Of a stretch of 48,732 nucleotides of DNA, positions 1 through 10,518 are shown in pieces. The first letter of the stretch is position 1. Each line of letters starts with the position of its first letter. The notes below the pieces were generated by a model. That model ran no database searches and had not been told where the DNA came from. It worked only from the letters and a program-made list of their open reading frames with translations. Both the position numbers and the translations under genes were made by a program. The stretch comes from Polysphondylium violaceum (lineage: Eukaryota; Evosea; Eumycetozoa; Dictyosteliales; Dictyosteliaceae), in contig AJWJ01000127.1 of NCBI GenBank assembly GCA_000277445.1, positions 1 through 48,732 of the forward strand. The letters are read 5' to 3'.

Positions 1-268
1 CTTTTTAATTAATTAATGAAAATCGCGATTGTTGGGAAAGATATTAACTTTGATCCTCTATAAATATTTCTAGAACAAGAAAAGTATTTGTGATGCTAAT
101 GGTGATGATGACAGTGTTTATAGTAAAACTAAATTAAAAATAGAATACCATCTATAGAGATTATTTTGGAATCTAATCCTATTAATTATTTTTTTAAAAA
201 TATTTCAAAAATTAAATTAATCAGTTTTCGTTTTCATTTTTTGAAAAAAGTGTGTTTTTCTTGTGAAA

Positions 269-298
269 ATGATAATAGCAAGCACCGATGAGATATGA
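269..298 (+). promoter_or_regulatory. Upstream ORF overlapping the start codon of the first gene
   Basis: An ATG lies 19 bases before the main ATG in another frame. It reads nine codons (MIIASTDEI) and stops just past the main start, so it overlaps that start. Such a short overlapping upstream ORF could lower translation of the gene behind it. That effect is inferred; I cannot tell whether the transcript includes this ATG. Confidence 0.35.
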
Positions 299-2636
299 AT
301 ACTATAAACGGATATTTGGTGACATATATCTATCAACACAGATATTCAAGCATGTTCATCAGATACAATGCAATCATTATAGTTTAAAATATGATGATAT
401 TGTAGACATTGGTTGGATACATAAACATAATCATAGAGGTTTATTAACAGATAAATTAAATAGTAGTAGTGATAATAGTAATAATTATTTATTTATAGAT
501 GGTCATTATCTATTCACAACAATAGCCAATAGTGATACAGAGCTATTTATCACTCTGTTTGAAAGATTTAAATATCAGGTGTTGGGCTATTATTACTCGT
601 GCCAATATGACGATGATTGGAGTAAAAAGTTAAATAATATTGATGTAGTAAGATATCTTTTTGATAGAGGTTATGGAAGAGATATATGGTTCATAAAGAT
701 TGAGAGGATAGATATCAATCTCTTGAAATACTATCTCGAGAGCCAGTGGTTGGAACCATCATTTTGTATATTTACAAAATATCAAAGCAAGTTGGACGAA
801 TCAACAAGAACATCTAGAATCGATTTGAAAGACAAAATAGAGTTGGTACTAAAACACATCGAATCAACAATTGACCCAGAGAAGAAAATTATCGACATTG
901 CAAATTTACTTTACAATTTGAAAGATGGACCAATATCACTGATCAAATCATTTTATCATCTAATCGAGAAAATCGATGTTTTACCCCAGGTGAACAAAGT
1001 GCTTCAAACCAAATATTCTATAACACTCCAAGAAGTGGTGAACTTTGGTCAAACAGCAGAAGATCTTTTGGCTAGCTCGGTCAATAGTAAGAATAGTAAG
1101 AATAGTAATAATAGTAGTAATAACAATAAGAGTAAGAATCAAAATAACAGTAATTATAATCGTAGTATCGACCAATATAATTTTTCAATGAGACAAGCAT
1201 TTCAAATATCACAAAATCGATTTTGGCCTACATGGATTGATAAACAAGGTCAAGAGTTCATTAAGGGGTGGCAGGTATCATCAAGTAGAATCAAAGTAAA
1301 AAATCAACATATATATTATAGTTTAATGGATGATTGCATGGATCATCAATCATTGATGGATAAGGAACTGCCATCAGACTTTCTAAATAAAAAGTACCAT
1401 AATTTATCAGAAAGTTTTCCAGATATTACACGATTCATATGTACTGCATGTAAGTTGAACACCAATGTCCAGGCGTTTAGATTTATGTATCGACAAGGAT
1501 ACACGGCACCAGAAGTCCGAGATCATAGGGCTCGTGGTTTGTCTTACCAGGAATTGACTAAGCTCACCAGCGATCAAGACAGAGATGCCATCGTGGAATT
1601 ATCAAATAGTCCTAATGTTGGTCGTCGGGGAAATGTCCTTTCAAAGTTTGAAATACTGTACTACTGTGTCTTATCAGGACATTACAAGAACCTAGATTAC
1701 TATCTTGGTAAATTCAAAGACAATATTAATCTTAATGAAAGGCAGATCAATCGTCTTTTTTCTTCTGCCCCGAAACATCTATTTATAATCAAAGTGTTAT
1801 GCTCACATGGCCTTAGATTCACGGGAAAGTTTAATGATAAGCGTCTCTACAATCATTGTTGGTTTGATAAGTTTAGCAAAGATAGCCTGACAACAGCATT
1901 CCAAGTTTTAGACAAATTTAAAAAGAGTCAAGAGATAAAAAGAGAATTGTTTGATGGCTTGATCCTATATCTAATTCAGAATAACGATTCTCTCGGCTTC
2001 AAGTACTTGCTCGATAATAATAGTGATATCAAACTCGATCCTACAAATGAGTCTTTCTGTAAGGAGTTTTTAGACTGCCTAGTCTCATCAACAAACATCA
2101 ACATCATTGACTACATCAACAAAAACAAGTCAACCTGTCTCTCAAGTTATGTTAATATCAATTCTTTCTTTGAATCTATATTTCTAAAGGCTACTACTCA
2201 ATTTGTTTTCAACGCACCATTGATAGAGTACTTGGTGGCAAACAATCTCATATCCCCAGATTTTTATCGAGCAAAAATAAATTCATATAGATCTAGAGCT
2301 AGAGTATTCAGTCTCTACCATTTTATTTATTTTGCCCATCGCTACAAGTATATCGATAAACAAACCAACACGTCGTCAACGACATTGGTAGAATTCATTT
2401 CAAGAAATCAACGTCGATGTAATGGTAAACTACACTTTAAATCACTGTACCGTAACGATGGTAATAGTAATGATGATGAAGGTGGTGATCGTAAAGAAGG
2501 GCCTGACTATTTTAAATTTAAAAATATTTTAGTTGATATGACCAACACCTTTGACCCTATTAAAACTACTAAAAACGTCAGACATGATGACAATGACAAT
2601 GACAATGAAAGATCAAATAAAAAACAAAAACAATAA
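288..2636 (+). CDS. Orphan dictyostelid protein, ankyrin-like degenerate repeats
   Basis: Single-exon gene of 782 residues with a genuine ATG. I recognise no named domain. The N-terminus (FGDIYLSTQIFKHVHQIQ) resembles the start of large dictyostelid families of ankyrin-like proteins. The body has paired-helix segments such as VRYLFDRGY, LKYYLESQW, YYCVLSGHYKNLDYYL and LIQNNDSLGFKYLLDNN, which look like degenerate ankyrin repeats. Residues about 265-297 are a Ser/Asn/Lys low-complexity spacer. The tail alternates Asp/Asn and ends in a basic KKQKQ stretch that could act as a nuclear signal. No signal peptide or membrane segment is visible. Function unknown; the ankyrin-like reading is tentative. 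Confidence 0.8.
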   Translation: MRYEYYKRIFGDIYLSTQIFKHVHQIQCNHYSLKYDDIVDIGWIHKHNHRGLLTDKLNSSSDNSNNYLFIDGHYLFTTIANSDTELFITLFERFKYQVLGYYYSCQYDDDWSKKLNNIDVVRYLFDRGYGRDIWFIKIERIDINLLKYYLESQWLEPSFCIFTKYQSKLDESTRTSRIDLKDKIELVLKHIESTIDPEKKIIDIANLLYNLKDGPISLIKSFYHLIEKIDVLPQVNKVLQTKYSITLQEVVNFGQTAEDLLASSVNSKNSKNSNNSSNNNKSKNQNNSNYNRSIDQYNFSMRQAFQISQNRFWPTWIDKQGQEFIKGWQVSSSRIKVKNQHIYYSLMDDCMDHQSLMDKELPSDFLNKKYHNLSESFPDITRFICTACKLNTNVQAFRFMYRQGYTAPEVRDHRARGLSYQELTKLTSDQDRDAIVELSNSPNVGRRGNVLSKFEILYYCVLSGHYKNLDYYLGKFKDNINLNERQINRLFSSAPKHLFIIKVLCSHGLRFTGKFNDKRLYNHCWFDKFSKDSLTTAFQVLDKFKKSQEIKRELFDGLILYLIQNNDSLGFKYLLDNNSDIKLDPTNESFCKEFLDCLVSSTNINIIDYINKNKSTCLSSYVNINSFFESIFLKATTQFVFNAPLIEYLVANNLISPDFYRAKINSYRSRARVFSLYHFIYFAHRYKYIDKQTNTSSTTLVEFISRNQRRCNGKLHFKSLYRNDGNSNDDEGGDRKEGPDYFKFKNILVDMTNTFDPIKTTKNVRHDDNDNDNERSNKKQKQ

Positions 2637-2694
2637 TAAGAGTTCAAACCTAACACCAGATACTGTACACAATTTTATATTTATTTCAGACTTG

Positions 2695-3660
2695 CTATTT
2701 ATTCTTTTTAATAAAGTTTATTAATCTAATATCAACTTGATTATTTGGTAAAAGAGATTGTCTAACTTGATTAATCCATTCGATTGCATCTTTAATATTA
2801 CCTTGTTTGAGGAGTTCTTCAAGAGGATCTATTACACTGCAAATATCTTTTTTATATTTATCCATATGGTCTATTGTATTTGTTAATTTATTTATTAGAC
2901 AGAAATAATTATTAGAAATAATAATAATTATAGATTGCTTACCATTTTCTTGAAATTCTGATATAAGATTACTCTGGAATGGAGTTTGTCGTTGGTTTGG
3001 GTTCGGTGGTCTTGTTGGAGTAGTTTTAACAACTTTAGGTTGTAGTCTATCTTGGCTTGATTGATTATCGCGGTATTCTTCATCGCTAGATTCTCAATCA
3101 CTATTTTTCGACAAATAGGGAACTAATTCAGTGCGTCTCCTTTTGTTAGTTTTATTTTCTTGTTCTTCTTCTTGTTGTTGATCATGATCGTCTTTTTCAA
3201 CGAGTTGTCTACTATTGTTTTCTTGATCCTCTCCTTCTTGTTCTTGTTGTTCCTCTTCCTCCTCTTCCTCTTCCTCTTGATTGCTTTCATCTATCGAAAG
3301 CAAACTACTAATGGGAAGAGGTTCCTGTGATTGAGAGCATTTGTATACATGATTGGATGTTTTTTTGTGACGGTAGCGATAGAATTTCATTGTTCGATTG
3401 CATCCTATGCAATAGATCTGGTCGTTTAGTTTAAGCTTGAAGCCTTTATCGATATTGTTTTCTGTGCATATCGCGCGCCAGCCCTGTTTACTTTTGACGC
3501 CTTAGATCGTGAGCGGTGGAAAATGTATTCGCATGCTTGCATAGTAGCGCTCATTATTGGGAGAGAATAAAAATCTTTGCAAAACCGTGCTGATCGACAT
3601 ATTCGCCGACAAACTCGACGTCCCATCGATACTCGTCACCACCACGTCAATGATTGGGAG
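2695..3660 (-). pseudogene. Putative zinc-binding family, copy 1 (5'-truncated, broken)
   Basis: Reading down the minus strand, the sequence matches the intact relative at 10519-11794 from about its middle onward: MSIS..FLFSPNNERYYASMRIHF, an in-frame TAA where the relative reads through, then WRAICTENNIDKGF and the finger CIGC-x10-HKKTSNH-x3-C. A long Glu/Gln/Asp-rich linker follows, and then the C-terminal helix (KYKKDICSVIDPLEELLKQG) in a second exon. The first roughly 150 residues of the family are missing upstream of about 3660, where AT-rich DNA and the end of the ILEI gene begin. The acceptor of the family intron appears as TCTAA instead of TCTAG. Truncation, a stop and a lost acceptor together argue for a dead copy. 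No function is known for the family. Confidence 0.7.
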
Positions 3661-3771
3661 ATGATCTAAATTTAAAAATTAGATATTTTGATGTTTTGAT
3701 CAATTTTTTTATTTTTTTATTTTTCAAACATGTAATTATGACTTCACAAGGCTCTGGCTTTATTTGTGTGG

Positions 3772-6132
3772 TTATCGAGATAAAGCAGGCTCGGTATGGT
3801 AAAGGTTGCCTGGGAACCTTTCTAAATTATATTCATCACTAAGTTTGAAACTATAATGGGTCCCCAAAAAATAGTGACCTCGATCGGCAAAAGGAGAGAT
3901 GCGACTGGTCAATTTCGGAAGTGAGACTAAAGGAATATTGCATGCCATTACGGCATTAAATTTAGGTTTATCAAGACTATAGTATTCCATAGCAGTTCCA
4001 CTGGCATAACCCTTTCTGCCAATGACCATATATTTCACAATGTTTTGTCTACGTGCGTGGCTAAGTTTAGATGCACCTATCATTTGTATAGCTAGACTTT
4101 GATCAACAGTGGGTTGAGTGTTTGCGGTTGTAGCCATAACAACAATATCGTTAAATTCCAATTTATCGATATAATCGTAAATAGTTGTTGCATCATTTGA
4201 GGTAGTAATTGGCTGCCCATATTGATTAAAAGAACAAATGGCAAAATTCTAATGGTAGTAGTAGGATGATTGATTTCGTTGTTTTCACCATTAAAAGTTA
4301 TTGTCATGCATCTCAGTGGTTGGAAATAAACATTGCTTACTGGCATCCTATACCATACACAACCTGGTCCAAAGGTATCAACCATACTAGGGAATTCATA
4401 GGCAACACCAATAGCAACATAAAAACAATAAGCTGGGAAATGGTTGGTAACTACAGGCCTAAACGGTAAAATTTCCATTAGTTTCCTTTGAAGAATTAAA
4501 GGACAGGGGCTCGATATCTTCCCTGCATATACTACACCTAAAAGATCCCCAGGTTGAATATTTTGTAAAGCAGTATAAAATTCCTCCTCATTCTCAATTT
4601 GATAGGTCCCAATTGATTTAATTTGGCCAGTGTTTGAGTTAATAGTCATCATATTCCAGCCAAATTTACAATCTAATCGAACCTTGACATCATTTATTGA
4701 AAAATATGGAGAACCTTCCTAATAGAAAAAGTTTAAATTAGGACTATATTCAATTTGGATTCTATCATTCAGAGATACTTACCTCATATGTACCAGTGAC
4801 TTTAACTTCTATATAAGGTTTAACATTATGACTAGGAATATTAAATGTTGTATATAAACCTACGGCACCAGTACTTGATATTGATTCAGGCACAGACCCC
4901 CGGGCTGCTCCTTTTCTTCCGATTAATGCATATGATTTGCCGGCGCCAACTTGATGGGAAAGTGCAGCACCATAAGTTGTAAGTGCATTGACAAAATCAT
5001 CTGATAGTGGCTCTAAAATATTGGATCCAGCTAATAAAAGAATAGTACCTGCCTGAATAGAGTTATGTAATAAAGCTATCGCGGCTCCACGATAAATTTG
5101 GTAATCATGATATGATACTTTCGAATCAGGTATAACTTCATAATATCCAATTGTTTCACCAAATACTTCTTGAACAAAGGTCATTGAAAAAGCACCAGCT
5201 GTCCAAGTATTTGAATGAACACGGCGACCATATACAAGAGTTGTAAAAACAGAATTATTACTTGAAGTCGGACTATTGAAAGAACAAGTTGAAAACGAAA
5301 GAGGATTGCGGGTATCCGCTAATCTAGGATAGTAACGTAAACGAATTTCCTGGCTTATGCACGAAAAATCTAGTAATGGGCGACCTTTTAATTCTCCTAG
5401 AAAGGCAAATTTTTGGCCAAAGGTAAGCAAAAAAGAAGCAAAAAATTCACTCTTTAAAGTATCCTTCATAAAAGTACTCAAGCGAGCCATATTGGTACGA
5501 TTTGGAATCGAATTAGAAATAATACAAACTAGGGAGTCTCTTGATAAAGAAGAGATGTAGTTTATCATATTTGTTATCTCGGAGTCAGGAGAAGAGTCGA
5601 AACCAAAATGTCTAAAAGATGTTACCTGTAAGTCGTAATTCAAAAACAAAACGTTTAAACCATCCAAAAAATTGAAATCCATTTCAGTACCATTAATTGA
5701 AAAAAATGGTGAAGTTGCATTTGTTCCAAACTCAATAAAGTCTATTGGAGTTTCGTCTTGTTTGTCAACATATTCAATACCATTTGTCCATGTTTCATGA
5801 GCTGTGCCAATTGATGCGCCTTTGTGGCCCGCAATAGAGAGTGTTTTGGTATTGTTCACTTTGTATATCAATCTAGACCCAATAGTTTGAAAAGCAAATT
5901 TAATTCCATCAGAAATAGAGGGGGGATGTAATATTGTTGCTACGACCAAACATCCAATTCCAATGTCGTCAATAAATTTTATCATGAACTCCGCATTTTG
6001 GACTTCATATTGTTTAACAATAATTGGTGGCTCGATTTGTGGTGAATATACAAAAATATTAAAAGTGAGGGGATCATATGAAAATGAATTACCATCATAA
6101 ATAAATGATGTAGGAGTCACCTGAAGGTTCAT
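3772..6132 (-). CDS. ILEI/PANDER-domain repeat protein without caspase-like tail
   Basis: Two exons, 4783-6132 and 3772-4718, joined by a 64-bp intron with GTAAGT donor and ATTAG acceptor (TYE|EGSPYF). The product is about 765 residues with five tandem ILEI/PANDER-type domains. Each has a strand around an NG motif (FSINGTEMDF), a GLNVLFLN-like strand, a Gly-rich centre (AGTILLLAG) and a closing GRKG (YALIGRKGAARGS; YMVIGRKGYASGT). This fold occurs in metazoan FAM3 cytokine-like proteins and in glycan-related enzymes. No signal peptide is seen, so an intracellular protein is likely. Exon 2 has a length that is not a multiple of three: near 4240 the reading moves between frames within domain 5 (HPTTT to NFAICSFNQYG), with no convincing intron. 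That suggests a frameshift, a pseudogene in progress or a sequence error. It is divergent from its sister at 6665. Confidence 0.65.
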
Positions 6133-6664
6133 TGTTGAGATGAAATTTAAATTTTCCCTTATAACAAAAAACTACAGAAAAAATAAAAAATAAAAAAATA
6201 AAAAATAATAAAAATTCGTGATCGCTTTTGATTGGCAAATAGAATATCTTGTTTTTTATGCAAATCTTTTAAAAATGTCTTCATGATGATTTTCGAGGGT
6301 AAGTAACCATAACATATCTATTTTAAGAGGAGAAGAAAACTACCGATAGCACAAGAATACAGATTTGGTGATTGAACACCGGTGAATTTTTTCGAAAAAT
6401 CTTCCCCGGAGAAAATTTATTTATTTATTTTGCAAAAACCCATGCTTCTCGCATTTTTCTCATTGGATTTTTTTTTGCGCAAAAAAATTTTTTCAAGACT
6501 TTTGTTTGATTTTCATTCGATTTTTGTTTATATGACAGCATTTCACAAGTCTAAATGGATATAAAGTGTATTTGTGATCGAATGGGAATTAAAAGTTCAA
6601 AGTTATAGTGATCAAATTTTCTTTTTTTTGTTTTATACCCTCATCCTCTCTTCTCACATTTTCT
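6133..6664. promoter_or_regulatory. Shared upstream region of the divergent ILEI-repeat genes
   Basis: A 532-bp AT-rich stretch separates the start codons of two divergently transcribed relatives and must hold both promoters. I see A/T homopolymer runs (6170-6215, 6470-6500) and no further gene. The 60-codon plus-strand frame at 6382-6564 is T-rich and has no recognisable content. Confidence 0.45.
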
Positions 6665-9600
6665 ATGGATTTAAAAATAGAATCTGGTTTGGATTTATTC
6701 AGATCTGGTGTTAACTATAATGATTCTCCCATAATAGCAAATGCTATCAATGTATTACTCTTGAATGGAGAGGGGTATATTTTATTCGATTATTCACTTT
6801 TTTTAGTAAACGACAATGAAAGTGTGGAGCAGTTTGTCAACTTTGTTAATTCTTTGATACCAGGCACTGTGGTAATCATAGTTATTCCTGGTGCTTTGCC
6901 ATTAGCTGCCATTAACAATTCAACAAAAATACTTGAAAGCTTTAGTGTCATTGGAGCACATGATTACAAATTTTATTATCCCGATTATTCATACTTTTGC
7001 TCATATGGATATAAGGGACAGCCGGCCAATATACCAACTCCACCTTTTCAAGCCAAACATGGGATAGCAACACCAGGGAATCCAGTTAAAATCGAAACAG
7101 ATCTCTGGGGAGGGTATAGTGATTCAATTGACTTTATCGATATTCATCAATCCCTTAATCATTGCTCATTAATGGTCAATGGGAGGAAATTTAATTTTTT
7201 AAAAGATGGTTTGAATATTGGAATTTTTGATCAAAACCTAAAGTGCTTGACCAAGGCAAATTTTAATTCTCAAAACCCTGATGACTCTAGTTTAGCAAAG
7301 AAATATCTCCAAAGTGTTGAAGGATCATCAATAATCCTATTAATAACATCTGGTGACCCCACATTATCGAAAGGGTTATTTCTAATGGATGAGGAGCTGA
7401 GGTCATTGGTGAGAACTCTTGGCTGCAAATTTATCGACAACTTTTTATTTGACTCTTTTCCAGAACCAAACAACCGTTGGGCAGCCATTACACAAAAGGG
7501 GAGAGCTATTGCATATGCTGAAGCTACCAACATCAATCTAATTAAACTATGTTATATTTTCCAAACTTCAGTCAAAAGTGGTACCAAGCTATTGAGTCTC
7601 AACTCTAGAAACTCTGAATGGGTATCTTCAAATAGAGAATGTCAAGTGGCACTCAATGATACAAGATTTCAATATCCCAATCCCAATACTGGTTTTTTTG
7701 TAAAAAAGTTTGATGAAGTAGTAGGAATATCAGAGATGTCTCAAGTTTATGACGGATCGCCAGAATCTATTATTGAGCTTTCCGATATGATTAAAAACAC
7801 TTCTCCTGGTACATTTGTTTTAATAACACTATCTCGTGTCCCGGATACTTTCCAAATGACTAGTAGTTTTTCTAACGCTTTAAAGTCTATTGGTTCTTGT
7901 TGTTATTCTAATATCACTGCTACATCGTCTTATGTTTTAATGGGAAGGAAAGGTGCAGTAATAGGCTCTGTTCCAGAAATGATTTCAAATGAAAATGAAA
8001 AATCAGTTTCTCTTTTCTCAAATAGTGACTTATCTACTGGTTTGGTAAAACCATTTCTTGATATCAAATCTATTGCATCAAATGTTAGTTTTATTCAAAA
8101 GAGTTTTAAACAATTAATAATGTCAATATACTAATTGAATATTCCAAATTTAGGGTATTTTCGAGAGTAGATTTATGATCAATGGTAGAAAAGTGGATTT
8201 TGAAAATAAAATTGGAATGAATTGTATGGTTATTGATGTCAATGACGGTTCAATTAGCCATTTTAAACACTTTGAAATATCAGATACCACAGATGACTTT
8301 GGTTTATTTATTGAAAGCTTGTCAATTGGATCATTGGTCGCATTTTCATCGAAAGGTGCCACTTCAAATATATTTAACCAAAGAGCAAAACATATAATCA
8401 CACAATCATTTAGAATACTTGATACATCATCCAATCAAGATCTTAATAGTGACAAACTATATTGTGCCATTGGCCAAAAACTATCAATCACCAAGAACAA
8501 TATGATTCCTTTATTTTGTGAATCAACTTCTTCTTTCTCATCACATTACTCATCAACAAATGATGATAATGATACAATATCATGCTCATTAAGATATCCA
8601 TTAAAATATCTTTTTCACAATGTAACTGGTATATCCGTTAATGTATCCTCGAAAGGTGGAAACGACATTCCAACAGCATCTATTGTTTTAAATGGTAGAC
8701 CAATTATTGGTGGTCAAAACTCGGAAACCAATCCATGTGACGGTCTAAATGTAGTAGTTTGGGATAACAAAGAAGAGAAACACACAGTTTATAAATACAA
8801 TGTTAGTGTTGATGGAGATGAATGGCTTACATTCTATTCTATGATTAAAAGTCTTTCCATTGGAACAATTGTATTAGTGGCTGTTCAAAGAGGTATTGGT
8901 AATTTTATTGTTGATGATGGTCTTCAATTCTATAGAGATTCAGCGTTCTCAATGATTGGAGGTTGTCACCATAATTATACAAATCCACAATCATCCTACT
9001 CAATTATTGGTATTAAAGGCACAACATCATCTGCACTCGAATCACATTGTAATCGCGCAACATTGGTATCAATATCATCATGGGAGCCTTTCAAGGGTGC
9101 CAATGGAGAAACTTTCCAACTTGATGGTCAAAACAATGATCATTTATCAATTCCCCTTTTTAGAGGTCTTCAAAAATTAGTTAATCCTATTCCATCTCTT
9201 TCTAAATCGAAAGCATTTGGTCATATCTATTCTATTGCGCCTGCACTTTCCTGTAAAGCCCCAATGCCAAGAGTAAATGGAGTTCCAAGAAAGCGAGCTT
9301 TAATAGTATCTCTTTCTTATAGTAAGTCTTATGCTGGAAAACTAAAAGATACTGACCAGATTGCACTTCTTCATGCCCAAGCACTGTTTGGATGCAAATA
9401 TATAAATGGAGTTGAAGATAAAATTAAAATTCTTTCCGATAATGTCACTCTATCGAATCAGATCCCCTCTTTTTCAAATGTTGAATCTGAAATCAAAAAT
9501 TGGTTATTACAAGGTGTGGAAGAAGGAGATGTTCTCTATTTTGCTTTTATAGGTAGAGGGTTTAATTATAATGCTCTTAATAATCTTGGATTTTTAGGTG

Positions 9601-10019
9601 GTTTGGTGTTTTCAAAAGGTCAAGGGGATGAAACAGGTTTTACCAATAAGAATAAGCTTCTTTATCTCTTTGAGGTCCTAGAATCAATAAACTATGTCAA
9701 CCTTTCCTTCCTTTTCGATTGTGACCATAGTTATAATATAGGTGCTCCAAACCATTCAACTGCCCCTGTTTATAAAAAATATGCAAATGTATTTACATCT
9801 CTTGGAGAAAACATAACCAAAAAGCTAGTAACTCAGGGCTTGGGATATATGGAAAACTTTAACTTTATTATAAATCGTCATTATAGTGATTACTTTGATC
9901 AAAAGGGTCTTACTCCATGGGAAATTTATTTGAGAATGTTATCAAATGGTCTCTATATGGGTAACTTGGATCCTCAATTTTTAGGTAAACGTGAAGATAA
10001 TGTTTTTTTATCCCATTAA
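6665..10019 (+). CDS. ILEI/PANDER repeats fused to a degenerate caspase-like domain
   Basis: Two exons, 6665-8083 and 8154-10019; the 70-bp intron (GTTAGT...TTTAG) joins IASN to GIFESRFMINGRK in frame and completes a repeat. The product is 1,094 residues. The open frame extends upstream only through a GTG, so the ATG at 6665 (MDLKIESG) is the start. Five ILEI/PANDER-type repeats lie near residues 25-120, 165-285, 325-440, 481-585 and 645-770, with NGRK and GRKG/GIKG signatures. From about residue 850 a caspase/metacaspase-type domain follows: RKRALIVSLSYS, a helix, IKILSDN, WLLQGVEEGDVLYFAFIGRG and LSFLFDCDHSYN. In active metacaspases these last two read SGHG and DSCHSG; here the catalytic His is Arg941 and the Cys position is Asp997, with Cys996 beside it. 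It is probably a pseudoprotease. No signal peptide. Confidence 0.75.
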
Positions 10020-10518
10020 ATTCATAGAATCAATCTTCTATACTTTAAGACTATTTTTTTAAATAAACATCCAATGATTATTATTTTAATATCACTCTCC
10101 AAAATATCTATCTCTACATTATAATTCTGTGAATTATTGACCAAACATATCTCACAATCAAAATGGATAGTCATAAAGAGGTAATTAAGTTACTCCTCTA
10201 TTGTTGATATCACATTGAGTTTATTATTTAAAAAATATCCGTATATTATTTGATCTCTTTATTGATCCAGGTAACAAGAAAGGTCCGTAGTTTTTCAGTT
10301 GAAATTTTTCAGCTCAAAGAAACAATTTCAATTACTCGATACTTGTTCCTGTGTTTGTTACTCTCAAGGAAAATGGTAATCGTCTCAAAAAAGGAATCAA
10401 AATGAGTGATGTTCATCACTATCTTGATAACAGAGCACATAGTAAAAGTAAACGCTTATGAATTCATAATATATTCTATAAGTTTTACATTATTATCGTG
10501 TAATATACTGTAAACTGT
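10020..10518. other. Intergenic stretch with a possible gene fragment
   Basis: About 500 bp of AT-rich DNA between the convergent ILEI/caspase gene and zinc-family copy 2. One plus-strand frame, 10303-10461, stays open for 52 codons and has ordinary protein composition, including VPVFVTLKENGNRLKKG and KMSDVHHYLDNRAHSKSK before a TGA. It has no own start, and acceptor-like TTTTCAG sequences precede it (10297, 10312). It could be the last exon of a small gene (a candidate first exon MDSHKE ends in GTAATT near 10181) or a relic. I do not recognise the sequence. Confidence 0.25.

Noticed and set aside
3385-3405. tRNA B-box-like TGTTCGATTG
   Set aside because: It lies in the coding part of zinc-family copy 1 and no cloverleaf or A box could be formed around it.
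4239-4280. A 40-bp intron to explain the frame change in the minus-strand ILEI gene
   Set aside because: Too short, does not restore the frame of the following similarity, and would delete the conserved NG motif.
6608-6664. N-terminal extension of the ILEI/caspase protein giving a hydrophobic leader
   Set aside because: It can only start at GTG, which is not a normal start in nuclear eukaryotic genes; the first ATG is at 6665.
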